A stretch of DNA of 64,000 nt from JALYNX01 sp963724825 (GCA_963724825.1 CAVRWT010000001.1:124001-188000); one strand, 5' to 3'. Counted from the stretch's first letter, positions 8,594 through 18,763 are shown. The notes: generated by a model from the letters alone, not told the origin. Numbers and translations are program-made.

Positions 8594-8980
8594 GTGAGAT
8601 TGCTTCTGGCAGGAACCCTCTTGATCGTTGTCATGGGCGCCTGTGCTTCTCACGTGCCGGCCGACAGCAGTGCCATCATCACCGGCCGCCTGGTCGCCGG
8701 GCCGATCTGCCCGGTCGAGACCGACCCTCCCGACCCCGACTGCGCGCCTCGTCCTGTGCCCAACGCCGAGATCGTGGCCACCCTGTCAGACGGAACCGAG
8801 CTCCGGGGTGTCTCGAGTGTGGACGGTACGTTCCGGCTCGCGCTTCCCCCTGGTGACGTCGTCATCACGTTTGCCCCCGTGGAGGAATCGATGCTTGCCC
8901 CCGATCCAGTCAGCGCAAGCCTCCACGCCAACCAAACGCTGAACCTCGGAGATCTGACCTACGACACCGGAATCCGTTAG
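8594..8980 (+). CDS. Small lipoprotein with carboxypeptidase-regulatory-like domain
   Basis: 128 residues from GTG 8594. A type II signal peptide is clear: basic start, hydrophobic core LLLAGTLLIVV and the lipobox VMGAC (lipidated C17). The remainder looks like a small transthyretin-like beta domain (GRLVAGPICPV, VPNAEIVATLSDG, GVSSVDGTFRLALPPGDVVI), commonly a carboxypeptidase-regulatory-like fold. Two Cys pairs may form a disulfide. It would sit on the outer face of the membrane; the function is unknown. A membrane protein of 57 residues follows 30 bp later. Confidence 0.75.
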   Translation: MRLLLAGTLLIVVMGACASHVPADSSAIITGRLVAGPICPVETDPPDPDCAPRPVPNAEIVATLSDGTELRGVSSVDGTFRLALPPGDVVITFAPVEESMLAPDPVSASLHANQTLNLGDLTYDTGIR

Positions 8981-9010
8981 AGGATCACGCCGACTCTTCG
9001 TCAGGCCACA

Positions 9011-9184
9011 ATGCCAGCCGTGGAACAAGACAAATCCGGCGGACGGCACCTGAAGCGCCGCCTGCCGCCCTGGCTGCTTGGGCTTCTTCTCGCAGTTGTC
9101 GTCTTTGCGGTCGCTCTGTTGGTGGCAAACATCCTCGGGCTCGGCGACGACCCGGTGGTCGGTGGCCTGATCTCGATGAGGTGA
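9011..9184 (+). CDS. 57-residue single-pass membrane protein
   Basis: ATG 9011 to TGA 9184 encodes MPAVEQDKSGGRHLKRRLPP followed by a 22-residue hydrophobic helix (WLLGLLLAVVVFAVALLVANIL) read here only as a segment at residues 21-42, then a short acidic-to-neutral tail. The basic residues before the helix predict a cytoplasmic N-terminus. GC-rich codon use agrees with neighbours. No family is recognised. It follows the lipoprotein gene in the same direction and is convergent with the VanW gene, whose stop is 15 bp away. Confidence 0.6.
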   Translation: MPAVEQDKSGGRHLKRRLPPWLLGLLLAVVVFAVALLVANILGLGDDPVVGGLISMR

Positions 9185-9199
9185 GGGAGCCGGACGACC

Positions 9200-10924
9200 T
9201 CAGTCGGCGGATGGATCGGGGGTCGGCTGACCGGCGCAGTCGAGCCCCTCTCCCGGCCGGTAGTCGGCGACGATCGTGTCGACAACGACTTTCCCATCGG
9301 TGTAGGTCCGTTGCCGATCAGTCTCGACATGAGTGCATGCCCCGGCCTTCGACGTCCTCTGACCCAGCTCCTCGACTTCGATGTTCTTGGTCGAGTAGAT
9401 GGTCACCGTGAGTGTGGTGCCGGTGTAGGTGTTCCACATCAGGATCGGGTATTCGGTGGTGTTGCGGAGAATGAGGTCGGGATGGGGGATGCCGAGCGTT
9501 GCCTCCCGCCCGAAGGGGTAGCGGGAGAAGTAGATGGTGTGGCTCCGATATTCGTCAAAGTCGAGACCGGCGAAGTAAGCCGCGTTGAACGTCGTGGTGA
9601 CGAACTGGGAAACCCCGCCTCCCACCTCATCCACCAAATGGCCCTGTCGGATCGCGTGCGCAAACACGAAACCATTCGCCTTCGTGCGCGGCCCGACGAA
9701 CTCGTTCAACGAGAATGTCTCCCCGGGCAAGAGATAGACGCCACGCACCAGGTCCGCGATGCGGTGGATGTTGGTCACTCTCGCCTCACAGCAGCTGTGC
9801 TTGGTGGTGAACTCACCAACGGGCTCGACGATGAGCGACCCGTTTGCCCAAGCCTTGGTCAGGGGGTCATCGTCGGTCTTGGCGGTCAACTCGAAGGGGC
9901 CGGCCGAGCCTCCGAGCACGCCCTGAGCAACTTGCTGAGCTGAGTCGGCCTCGCAGCAGATCTGATAGGGCACGCCGGGGGTCACCACCTGCACCTCACC
10001 GTCGTCGACGTCGAAGACGGGATCTTTGAAGTCGCCCACCGGCTGCGGGAACTTGTCCTCGAGCAGTGCCTGAAGGCTCACCTGGTTGAAGGCCGGCTCG
10101 AAACCCTCATCGTTTGCGGTCAGTATCAGCCGGTCTCTCAGCTCCTTGGCACTGATGAGCCGGCTGTGCCCATGGATCGAGACCAACGCGCCAGCCCTTG
10201 TCAATTCGTTGAGCTCATCGGCGGTGCTCTGGGCCTTCGCATCCGGGATCGCAGGCGGCTCTTCTATCAACTCGGCCTCCAGCTGCTGTGGAGGGTCGAG
10301 CAGGTTCATCCGTCCCAGAGCGCGTACCAGGGATTCGATGTCGACGACACTGCCCATCTGGCCGGGGACCACTTCCACCGACGGGCTTCCCTCGCTGGTT
10401 AGGTGGGGCTCCACCGCCGGCTTGGGTCTGAGTCCCTGCAGCGAGGCGAGGGTGGCGGTGGCCAACTCCGGGTGGAAGGACCATGTCTCGCCGACGCTCT
10501 GCTCGACAAGAGGGCCGGCAACCCACGCCGCGAACTGATCCCAGGGTTGCCCGCTGTGCCGGGCGTCGACGATGGCCTGTGTGGTGTCGTCGCTGTCGTA
10601 GCTGAAGCCGAGCTCACTCAGGGGTACCGAGACCTCCCGGTCATCGACGATGATGGTCAAGTCGCGGCTGAGGAGGTCGATCGCTCGGTCAGCGACCAAA
10701 GGCTCGACCTCGTCGGCCGGCAGCCCTTCCACGGGCATGCCGGCATAGCGCACGTTCGCTGCGACCACGTTGCCCGCCGCTGCCACGTGTTCGGACCATC
10801 CGAGCCCGATCGCGGCGAAGGCGGCGAGGGCGACGACGATCGTCACCCACACCACTGCAGAACGCGGAGAGGAATGCTTGGCCAAACCGCGGGCGATGGT
10901 ACGTGGGGATCGCACCTGTGCCAT
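9200..10924 (-). CDS. VanW-family protein with N-terminal membrane anchor and PG-binding-4-like domain
   Basis: 574 residues from ATG 10924 (an upstream in-frame ATG at 10984 lies in repeat-like sequence and is less likely; a GGAG sits about 12 nt before 10924). One transmembrane helix near 25-45 is followed by an extracytoplasmic beta-rich region (VSVPLSELGFSYDSDDTTQA) typical of the putative peptidoglycan-binding domain found beside VanW and YkuD domains. The C-terminal VanW domain spans roughly 380-510 (PGETFSLNEFVGPRT, GGGVSQFVTTTFNAA, FSRYPFGREATL). VanW accompanies some vancomycin clusters but its biochemical role is unknown; a cell-envelope role is inferred. Confidence 0.88.
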   Translation of the reverse strand: MAQVRSPRTIARGLAKHSSPRSAVVWVTIVVALAAFAAIGLGWSEHVAAAGNVVAANVRYAGMPVEGLPADEVEPLVADRAIDLLSRDLTIIVDDREVSVPLSELGFSYDSDDTTQAIVDARHSGQPWDQFAAWVAGPLVEQSVGETWSFHPELATATLASLQGLRPKPAVEPHLTSEGSPSVEVVPGQMGSVVDIESLVRALGRMNLLDPPQQLEAELIEEPPAIPDAKAQSTADELNELTRAGALVSIHGHSRLISAKELRDRLILTANDEGFEPAFNQVSLQALLEDKFPQPVGDFKDPVFDVDDGEVQVVTPGVPYQICCEADSAQQVAQGVLGGSAGPFELTAKTDDDPLTKAWANGSLIVEPVGEFTTKHSCCEARVTNIHRIADLVRGVYLLPGETFSLNEFVGPRTKANGFVFAHAIRQGHLVDEVGGGVSQFVTTTFNAAYFAGLDFDEYRSHTIYFSRYPFGREATLGIPHPDLILRNTTEYPILMWNTYTGTTLTVTIYSTKNIEVEELGQRTSKAGACTHVETDRQRTYTDGKVVVDTIVADYRPGEGLDCAGQPTPDPSAD

Positions 10925-11009
10925 GTTTTGCGAACTCCGTTTCCCGTTCTCGGTTCGGATGACGGAGGGCTGACGACGGATCACGCACCGGCGAAGCTGG
11001 TCCGAGACC

Positions 11010-11039
11010 TTGACGCGTTTTGAAACCCCGCGATATGAT
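11010..11039 (+). promoter_or_regulatory. Sigma-A-type promoter of rpoBC
   Basis: TTGACG (11010-11015), an 18-base spacer and TATGAT (11034-11039) form the best promoter in the window. Transcription from about 11046 gives a leader of about 145 nt before rpoB, containing a palindrome at the start site and a stem-loop. Confidence 0.75.
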
Positions 11040-11046
11040 GACTCTC

Positions 11047-11058
11047 GACCCTAGGGTC
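11047..11058. promoter_or_regulatory. 12-bp perfect palindrome at the rpoBC transcription start
   Basis: GACCCTAGGGTC is a perfect palindrome beginning 8 nt after the -10 box, so it overlaps the predicted +1 region. It could be an operator or chance; no second copy was seen. Confidence 0.4.
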
Positions 11059-11108
11059 CGAGTCAGGCCGCACCCGGCCCGGCTCTAAAAGTTAAGATGT
11101 CCGATTGG

Positions 11109-11138
11109 AGGCATGCTGACGCGTCTGTTAGCATGCCT
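11109..11138 (+). promoter_or_regulatory. Stem-loop in the rpoB leader
   Basis: AGGCATGCT (11109-11117) and AGCATGCCT (11130-11138) form a perfect 9-bp stem with a 12-nt loop, extendable by one G-T pair. It is not followed by a T-run, so it is not an intrinsic terminator. It lies 40 nt before the SD AAGGAGG (11178-11184). Confidence 0.5.
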
Positions 11139-11190
11139 TGTCTGCGTCACCCCTATCTCTCCCTAATCTGTATCTCCAAGGAGGCACCTC

Positions 11191-14100
11191 TTGGCTTCGC
11201 GCGTGGCTGAGCGCTTCTCTTTCGGGAAGATTCCCGAAGTTCTCCCCCTACCCGATCTGCTTGCAGTTCAACATGAATCCTTTCGCTGGTTCCTCGATGA
11301 GGGCTTCCGCGAGATCTTCGAAGAGATCAGTCCGATCGAGGATTTCACCGGTTCCCTTGCCCTCGAGCTGACCGATCACCGCTTCGGCGAGCCTCAGATG
11401 AGTCTCGAGGACGCCAAGGAGCGCGACGCCAACTACGCCCAACCCTTGTTCGTCACGGCCCGGTTCATGAACCGCTCCACTGGCGAGATCAAGGAGCAGC
11501 AGGTCTTTCTCGGTGACTTCCCGATCATGACCGAGAAGGGCGTGTTCATCATCAACGGGACCGAGCGGGTCATCGTGTCCCAGCTGGTCCGGTCGCCTGG
11601 CATCTACTTCGACGTCACAGCAGACAAGACCTCGGACAAGCTCATCCACTCCGGGAAGATCATCCCGGGGCGGGGGGCGTGGCTCGAGTTCGACACCGAC
11701 AAGAAGGACACCATTGGTGTTCGTGTCGATCGCAAGCGGCGTCAGTACGTGTCGGCCTTCCTCAAGGCGCTCGGCATCGCGGAGACCGATGAGGAAATCC
11801 TCGAGATCTTCGGCGGGGCCCAGTCGATCAGGAACACGATCGAGAAGGACACCGCAGCGGACAAGGAAGACGCGCTTCTCGACCTGTATCGCAAGCTGCG
11901 ACCTGGTGAGCCCACAACCGTCGAGTCGGCCCGTGGTCTGATCCAGACGTTGTTCCGGAACCCCAAGCGCTACGACCTGACCCGTGTCGGCCGTTACAAG
12001 ATCAGCCAGAAGTACCGCGAGGAGTCGCCCTCCGACTACCGAGCCGAAGGCCTCCAGTTGCTGCGTGACGAAGACATCATCGATGCCATCAAGTACCTGG
12101 TCGCACTTCACGCCGGTGAGAAGACGATGGTCACCCACAAGGGGAACGAGGTCCAGGTGCTCACCGACGACATCGACCACTTCGGTAACCGCCGCATCCG
12201 CACCGTCGGAGAACTGGTCCAGAACCAGGTCCGCGTCGGGCTGACTCGCCTCGAGCGAGTGGTCCGGGAGCGGATGACGACGCAGGACCCGGACGCGATC
12301 ACTCCGCAGAGCTTGATCAACATTCGCCCGGTCACCGCGGCGATCAAGGAGTTCTTCGGGACCAGCCAGCTCAGCCAATTCATGGATCAGCCCAACCCCC
12401 TTGCCGGCCTCACCCACCGCCGCCGTCTCTCGGCGCTCGGCCCGGGCGGCCTGTCCAGGGAGCGGGCAGGGTTCGAGGTTCGTGACGTCCACCCGTCTCA
12501 CTACGGCCGGATGTGCCCGATCGAGACTCCTGAGGGACCCAACATCGGCCTGATCGGATCGCTCGCCTCGTACGCGCGGGTCAACCAGTTCGGCTTCATC
12601 GAGACCCCTTATCGCAAGGTGATCAGCGGGAAGGTGACCGCCCAGGTCGAGTACCTGACTGCCATCGAGGAAGAGCGGTATGTCATCGCCCAGGCCAACG
12701 CCCCACTCAAGGACGACGGCGCCTTCAAGAACCCTCGGGTGCTGGTGCGCAAGGCCGGCGGCGAAGTGGAGTACGTGCCTCCCTCGGAGGTCGACTACAT
12801 GGACGTCTCGCCGAAGCAGATCGTGTCGGTCTCCACGTCTTTGATCCCGTTCCTGGAGCATGACGACGCCAACCGGGCCCTGATGGGCTCGAACATGCAG
12901 CGTCAGGCAGTTCCTCTGCTCACCGCCGATGCGCCGCTTGTCGGCACCGGAGTCGAGCGCCGCGCCGCTCAGGACTCGGGGGACATGATCACCTCGACCG
13001 TCGACGGCGAAGTCGTCGAGGTCACCGGTGACGAGATCGTGGTCAAGGAGAAGGACACCAACAAGAAGCACACCTTCCCCCTCGACAAGTTCAAGAGGTC
13101 GAACCAGGGCACCTGCATGAACCACAAGCCGCTGGTTCGCGAGGGAGACAAGGTGAAGGTGAGCGACGTGCTGGCAGACGGCCCGTCGACCGAGGCCGGA
13201 GAACTGGCGCTCGGGCGCAACCTGCTGGTCGCTTTCATGCCGTGGCAGGGCCACAACTTCGAGGACGCGATCATCATCTCCGAGCGCCTCGTCAAGGACG
13301 ACGTTCTCACCTCGATTCACATCGAGGAGCACGAGCTCGACGCCCGCGACACCAAGCTCGGCGCTGAGGAGATCACCAGGGACATCCCCAATGTCCCCGA
13401 GGAGGTCCTCGCCAACCTCGACGAAGAGGGAATCATTCGCGTCGGGGCCGAAGTGGGGCCTGGCGACTATCTGGTCGGCAAGGTCACTCCCAAGGGCGAG
13501 ACCGAGTTGACGCCAGAGGAGCGCTTGCTTCGGGCAATCTTCGGAGAGAAGGCCCGCGAGGTTCGTGACACTTCCTTGAAGGTGCCTCACGGCGAGACCG
13601 GAAAGGTCATCGCGGTCAAGGTGTTCAAGCGAGCCGAGGGCTACGACCTTCCGCCCGGGGTCAACGAGTTGGTGCGCATCTACGTGGCGCAGCAGCGCAA
13701 GATCTCCGAGGGCGACAAGCTCGCCGGCCGTCACGGCAACAAGGGCGTGATCTCCAAAGTCCTGGCCGAGGAGGAGATGCCATTCATGGCCGACGGGACC
13801 CCCGTCGACATCATCCTCTCCCCACTTGGTGTCCCTTCCCGGATGAACCTGGGCCAGGTCCTCGAGACCCACCTCGGGTGGGCCGCGGCCCAAGGTTGGG
13901 AGCCGTTCAAGGGTGAGAGCCCGGCGTTCATTGGCGCCAAGCCATGGACCAAGGTGGCGACACCGGTCTTCGATGGCGCCCGTGAAGACGAGATCATGCA
14001 AGTCATCAGCAGCGCCCGGACGAATCGTGACGGCGAGCGTCTCGTTGCCGACGATGGCAAGGCGATCCTGTATGACGGTCGCAGCGGTGAGCCCTTCGAC

Positions 14101-14562
14101 ACCCCGATCACCGTTGGCTTCATCTACATGTTGAAGCTGGTTCACCTGGTCGACGAGAAGATCCACGCCAGGTCGACCGGCCCCTACAGCATGATCACCC
14201 AGCAGCCTTTGGGCGGTAAGGCCCAGTTCGGTGGCCAGCGCTTCGGAGAGATGGAGGTCTGGGCCCTCGAGGCCTACGGCGCCGCCTACGCACTCCAGGA
14301 GCTGCTCACGATCAAGTCCGACGACGTGCAGGGACGGGTCAAGGTCTACGAGGCAATCGTCAAGGGCGACAACATCCCCGAGCCCGGCATCCCGGAGTCG
14401 TTCCGGGTGCTGGTCAAGGAGATGCAGAGCCTCTGTCTCAATGTCGAGATGTTGGCCGCCGGTGAGGAAGTCGAGCTCCGTGAGCTCGAGGAAGAGAGTT
14501 ACCGGTCGGTCGAGACCCTTGGGATCGACCTGAGCCGACCCGAGCGCCCCGACAGCGAGTGA
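11191..14562 (+). CDS. rpoB: RNA polymerase beta subunit
   Basis: 1123 residues from TTG 11191, fixed by the strong SD AAGGAGG 6 nt upstream. Family landmarks appear in order: GVFIINGTERVIVSQL, the rifampicin region (SQFMDQPNPLAGLTH), MCPIETPEGPNIGLI, the basic active-site loop GRHGNKGVIS, and the C-terminal EVWALEAYGAA. Together with beta-prime it forms the catalytic core of RNA polymerase. Relative to Mycobacterium tuberculosis the rifampicin pocket reads QPNPLAGLTHRRR instead of QNNPLSGLTHKRR; the classic resistance residues Asp, His and the final Ser are unchanged. rplJ/rplL are not upstream. rpoC follows after a 170-bp gap containing a hairpin element. Confidence 0.99.
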   Translation: MASRVAERFSFGKIPEVLPLPDLLAVQHESFRWFLDEGFREIFEEISPIEDFTGSLALELTDHRFGEPQMSLEDAKERDANYAQPLFVTARFMNRSTGEIKEQQVFLGDFPIMTEKGVFIINGTERVIVSQLVRSPGIYFDVTADKTSDKLIHSGKIIPGRGAWLEFDTDKKDTIGVRVDRKRRQYVSAFLKALGIAETDEEILEIFGGAQSIRNTIEKDTAADKEDALLDLYRKLRPGEPTTVESARGLIQTLFRNPKRYDLTRVGRYKISQKYREESPSDYRAEGLQLLRDEDIIDAIKYLVALHAGEKTMVTHKGNEVQVLTDDIDHFGNRRIRTVGELVQNQVRVGLTRLERVVRERMTTQDPDAITPQSLINIRPVTAAIKEFFGTSQLSQFMDQPNPLAGLTHRRRLSALGPGGLSRERAGFEVRDVHPSHYGRMCPIETPEGPNIGLIGSLASYARVNQFGFIETPYRKVISGKVTAQVEYLTAIEEERYVIAQANAPLKDDGAFKNPRVLVRKAGGEVEYVPPSEVDYMDVSPKQIVSVSTSLIPFLEHDDANRALMGSNMQRQAVPLLTADAPLVGTGVERRAAQDSGDMITSTVDGEVVEVTGDEIVVKEKDTNKKHTFPLDKFKRSNQGTCMNHKPLVREGDKVKVSDVLADGPSTEAGELALGRNLLVAFMPWQGHNFEDAIIISERLVKDDVLTSIHIEEHELDARDTKLGAEEITRDIPNVPEEVLANLDEEGIIRVGAEVGPGDYLVGKVTPKGETELTPEERLLRAIFGEKAREVRDTSLKVPHGETGKVIAVKVFKRAEGYDLPPGVNELVRIYVAQQRKISEGDKLAGRHGNKGVISKVLAEEEMPFMADGTPVDIILSPLGVPSRMNLGQVLETHLGWAAAQGWEPFKGESPAFIGAKPWTKVATPVFDGAREDEIMQVISSARTNRDGERLVADDGKAILYDGRSGEPFDTPITVGFIYMLKLVHLVDEKIHARSTGPYSMITQQPLGGKAQFGGQRFGEMEVWALEAYGAAYALQELLTIKSDDVQGRVKVYEAIVKGDNIPEPGIPESFRVLVKEMQSLCLNVEMLAAGEEVELRELEEESYRSVETLGIDLSRPERPDSE

Positions 14563-14566
14563 GATC

Positions 14567-14590
14567 CGCAATACGCAAGACGCAATACGC
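14567..14590. repeat. Short direct repeat CGCAATACGC x2
   Basis: CGCAATACGC occurs at 14567-14576 and 14581-14590, separated by AAGA, directly after the rpoB stop and directly before hairpin element B. Confidence 0.6.
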
Positions 14591-14720
14591 GGCGGAAGCT
14601 CCGGCGGACCGGCGTCTGTTTGGCCGAAGGACGGAATGGGATTTGCAGATGATGAACGTTGTCCCCGGAATGGGAAGGCGGACCACGGGAGGAGACTCCC
14701 GGCCAAAGTCCGCCGGCAAG
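14591..14720 (+). repeat. Covarying 3' hairpin element, copy B (rpoB-rpoC gap)
   Basis: Starts GGCGGAAGC (14591-14599). The outer helix is CCGGCGGAC (14601-14609) with GTCCGCCGG (14708-14716); the conserved bulge CGGCGTCTG is at 14610-14618; the inner helix is TTTGGCCG (14619-14626) with CGGCCAAA (14700-14707). The 73-nt apical part is unrelated to other copies. It ends CAAG, 12 nt before the rpoC ATG. The outer helix differs from copies A and C by a compensated C-G to G-C change. Confidence 0.85.
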
Positions 14721-14732
14721 AGAGAGATATAA

Positions 14733-17700
14733 ATGGTTGCCCAGCTTTTCGATGAACTGAAGATCGGCCTGGCCTCGAGTGATCAGATTCGCGCCTGGTC
14801 ATATGGAGAGGTCAAGAAGCCCGAGACGATCAACTACCGCACACTGCGACCCGAGAAGGAAGGGCTCTTCGACGAGCGCATCTTTGGCCCGCAACGGGAC
14901 TGGGAGTGCTACTGCGGAAAGTACAAGCGGATCCGGTACAAGGGGATCATCTGCGAGCGTTGCGGCGTAGAGGTCACCCGGTCCAAGGTGCGCCGTGAGC
15001 GCATGGGCCACATCGAGCTGGCTGCCCCGGTCACCCACATCTGGTTCTTCAAGGGCGTTCCCAGCCGACTCGGCTATCTCCTCGACATGTCCCCCAAGGA
15101 GCTGGAGAAGGTCATCTACTTCGCCAGCTACATCATCACCTCTGTCGATGACGAGCGGCGCCAGAAGGACCTCCCCGAGCTCGAGGCAGCGATGCGCGAC
15201 GAGATCGAGGTCGTTCGCAACGAGTTCTCCGAGTGGCACGAGGTCCGCCTCGAGGCCCTGGAAGACGAGTTGGGCCGCATGGAAGAGGGCGGGGCCAAGA
15301 GCCAGGAGATCAACGCTCGCAAGAAGGAAGTCGAGCGTGAGATCAAGGACCGTCAGGATCGGACCGACCGTGAGGTCGAGCTGATCGAGGACGCCTATGA
15401 CACCTTCCGCAAGTTCAAGCCCAAGGATCTGGTTGAGTCGGAGCAGCTGTGGCGAGAGATCTTCTTCCGCTACGACGAGTACTTCGAGGGCGGGATGGGC
15501 GCCGAGGCCGTCAAGGCCCTGTTGCACCGCCTCGACCTCGACGTCGAGATGGCGACACTGAACGAGCACCTCGAGTCGGGCTCCGCGCAGAAGCGGCAGC
15601 GGGCGACACAGCGGATGAAGGTGGTCAAGCCCTTCTGGGAAGGCCAGAACCGAGCCGAGGACATGATCCTCGAGACGGTCCCGGTGATCCCACCGGACCT
15701 GCGCCCAATGGTGCAGCTCGACGGTGGCCGATTCGCCACCTCCGATCTCAACGACCTCTATCGACGGGTCATCAATCGCAACAACCGCCTGAAGAGGCTG
15801 CTCGACCTCGGGGCTCCCGAGATCATCGTGAACAACGAGAAGCGGATGCTCCAGGAAGCGGTCGACGCCCTGTTCGACAACGGGCGGCGCGGACGCGCGG
15901 TGACCGGTCCGGGAAACCGGGCTCTCAAGTCCTTGTCGGACATGCTCAAGGGCAAGCAAGGGCGTTTCCGCCAGAACCTGCTCGGCAAGCGAGTCGACTA
16001 CTCCGGGCGGTCCGTGATCGTGGTCGGCCCCCAGCTCAAGCTGCATCAGTGCGGTCTGCCCAAGATCATGGCCCTCGAGTTGTTCAAGCCCTTCGTGATG
16101 AAGCGGCTGGTCGACCTCGACCTGGCCCAGAACATCAAGGCGGCGAAGAGGATGGTCGAGCGCCAGCGCCCGCAGGTGTGGAACGTCCTCTCTGACGTGA
16201 TTCAGGAGCATCCGGTGCTCCTCAACCGGGCGCCAACCCTGCACCGTCTCGGGATTCAGGCCTTCGAGCCGGTCCTGGTCGAAGGAAAGGCGATTCAGAT
16301 CCATCCGTTGGTTTGTGAGGCGTTCAACGCCGACTTCGACGGAGACCAGATGGCGGTTCATCTCCCCTTGTCAGCCGAGGCGCAGGCCGAGGCACGGATC
16401 TTGATGCTGTCGTCGAACAACGTCCTGTCACCGGCGTCGGGTCGCCCGATCGTCACTCCCTCACAGGACATGGTCATCGGGGTCTACTACCTGTCCGAGT
16501 ACGTCGAGGACGCCAAAGGAGCGGGCCGGCGACTTCGCCGACTTCGACGAGGCGATGATGGCCTACGAGATCGGCGAGTTGTCGCTGCATGCACCCATCA
16601 AGATCCGCCTCGGAGCACTCGCCGGGGAACCGGAGCTCTATTCCGATCTCAAGCTCACCTTGGGAAGCCTCCTTCCCGAGCAGCCGATGAGCACGGAGGG
16701 TCTGTCGGAGACCACCTTGGGCCGGGTCATCTTCAACCAGGCACTCCCCGAGGGCTTCCCCTTCGTGGATTCGGTGGTGATCAAGGCGGATGTCAGGAAG
16801 CTCATCGAGACCATCATCGAGCGCTATCCGAGATCGGCCGTTGCCGAGACCCTCGATGGGATCAAAGAAGTCGGGTTCCACTACGCCACGAAGGCGGGTC
16901 TCAGCATTGCCCTCGATGACGTGCGCACGCCTGCTGACAAAGCCCAGATCCTCGAGGCCTATGAGGAGCGCGCCGACAAGGTGCAGAGCCTGTTCCAGAA
17001 GGGTGTCGTAACCGACGAGGAGCGGCGCCAGGAGCTGATCGAGATCTGGACGGAGGCCACCGAGAAGGTGACCGAGGCCACCAAGATCAGCCTCAAATCG
17101 CAGCGCTTCAACTCGCTCGACATGATGGTCGGCTCCGGGGCACGCGGGAACATGATGCAGGTTCGTCAGATCGCCGGAATGCGCGGTCTGGTGGCCAACC
17201 CGAAGGGTGACATCATCCCCCGTCCCATCATCTCCAACTTCCGCGAGGGACTGTCGGTTCTCGAGTACTTCATCTCGACGCACGGGGCCCGCAAGGGATT
17301 GGCCGACACCGCCCTTCGCACCGCCGACTCCGGCTACCTGACTCGGCGTCTGGTCGACGTCTCCCAGGAGATGATCGTGCTCGATGACGACTGTGGAACC
17401 GACCGCGGGATCGTGATCCCTGTCATCGACGAGCGGGGCACCAAGATCCGCAACCTCAGGGCGCGTATCTACGGCCGGGTCCTTGCCGACGACGTCAAGG
17501 AAGGCCGGACCATGGTGGCCACCGAGGACGGCGACAAGCTGCGGGCAGGTGCCGTGATCGGCACCAAGGAGCTGCACGCGGTTGAGGAAGCCAACATCGA
17601 ATCGGTTCGGGTTCGCTCACCACTCACCTGCGACACCAGAGGCGGTGTGTGTCAGGCCTGCTACGGGCTGTCACTCGCCACCGGCAAGACCGTTGAGACC

Positions 17701-18663
17701 GGCGAGGCTGTCGGCATCATGGCCGCACAGTCGATTGGCGAGCCCGGGACACAGCTCACGATGAGGACGTTCCACACGGGTGGCGTCGCCGGCGAGGACA
17801 TCACCCACGGCCTTCCCCGGGTCGTCGAGCTCTTCGAGGCCCGCGCACCCAAGGGGAGAGCGGTCATGGCCGAGGAGAAGGGTGTGGTCACCGTCGTCGA
17901 AGACGAGCAGGGTCGCCGCATTCTCCTCGAGGTCGGTGACGACGAGCTCATCTACCCGATCTCGCGATACGCCAAGCTCAGGCCTGGCATCTCGAGTGGT
18001 GCGACGATCGACGCCGGCACCCAGCTCACCGAGGGCCCCCTGGACCCCAAAGAGGTTCTCGAGATCAAGGGAGTCCGCGCCACCCAGCAGTATCTGGTCG
18101 ATCAGGTGCAGGAGGTCTACAAGTCACAGGGCGTGGAGATCCATGACAAGCACATCGAGATGATCGTGCGTCAGATGCTTCGCCGGGTGCGAGTGGTCTC
18201 GCCCAACGAGTCCGACTTCCTGCCCGCAGCCCTTGTCGACGATCAGACATTCCGGGACACCAACCGGGAACTGGTTGCCGAGGGCAAGCGCCCCGCCGAG
18301 GGCAGGCCGGAGCTGATGGGGATCACCAAGGCCTCGTTGGCCACCGATTCCTGGTTGTCGGCCGCCTCCTTCCAGGAGACGACCCGGGTTCTCACCGATG
18401 CCGCCATCCAGGGACGGTCCGACTTCATGCGCGGTCTCAAGGAGAACGTGATCATCGGCAAGCTGATCCCTGCGGGCACCGGCGCCCAGCAGTACCAAAT
18501 GCTGCAGCCGTCGCTTCCCGGTGCGACCACGGTCGCCAGCCTGGGATTCCTCGACGGTGGGCCGATGTCAGGTGGGGGCGGCGACGATGGCCTTCCCGAA
18601 GACCCGGCAGAGTGGCTGGCCAGCCTCGGGGGCAGCATTCGCTCGGACGACGAAGAGGAATAG
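14733..18663 (+). CDS. rpoC: RNA polymerase beta-prime subunit (reading frame interrupted by one extra base)
   Basis: Frame 1 runs from ATG 14733 (MVAQLFDELKIGLASSDQI) to about 16517, and a second frame carries on to 18663. Landmarks: Zn1 CYCGKYKRIRYKGIICERC, active-site loop NADFDGDQM, trigger-loop region, and Zn2 (CDTRGGVCQACYG). Removing one A from AAA at 16515-16517 restores AKERAGDFADFDEAMMAYE across the junction and gives about 1309 residues, the usual actinobacterial length. Because the gene is essential, a sequencing or assembly insertion is much likelier than a pseudogene or programmed frameshift. Confidence 0.95.
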
Positions 18664-18688
18664 GGACTCTCCCGACCGACACAACTCT

Positions 18689-18718
18689 CGAAAGGGCCGC
18701 CGCGAGGCGGCTCTTTCG
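18689..18718 (+). terminator. Hairpin terminator after rpoC
   Basis: A 13-bp stem (CGAAAGGGCCGCC, 18689-18701, against GGCGGCTCTTTCG, 18706-18718, one G-T pair) with tetraloop GCGA lies 26 nt after the rpoC stop, followed by the T-containing TATTT. This is the strongest terminator candidate in the window. Confidence 0.8.
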
Positions 18719-18763
18719 TATTTGGCGGGCAAAGTGGCGTTCGACATCGACACAAACCGCGCT

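Noticed and set aside
9200..10924. Vancomycin-resistance role for the VanW protein
   Set aside because: No vanH, vanA, vanX or two-component genes nearby; VanW domains are common in susceptible bacteria.
14591..14720. Intrinsic terminators as the main role of the hairpin elements
   Set aside because: No T-runs follow, two copies lie inside essential operons, and the conserved unpaired bulge is not needed for termination.
11248..14802. Very long open frame antisense to rpoB (about 1184 codons)
   Set aside because: High-GC coding regions often open the antisense frame; no domain, start signal or protein family is visible, and rpoB fully explains the region.
16505..16560. Programmed ribosomal frameshift in rpoC
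   Set aside because: Needs skipping of one base; no slippery heptamer or downstream structure, and similar indels hit six other places, so sequence error is simpler.
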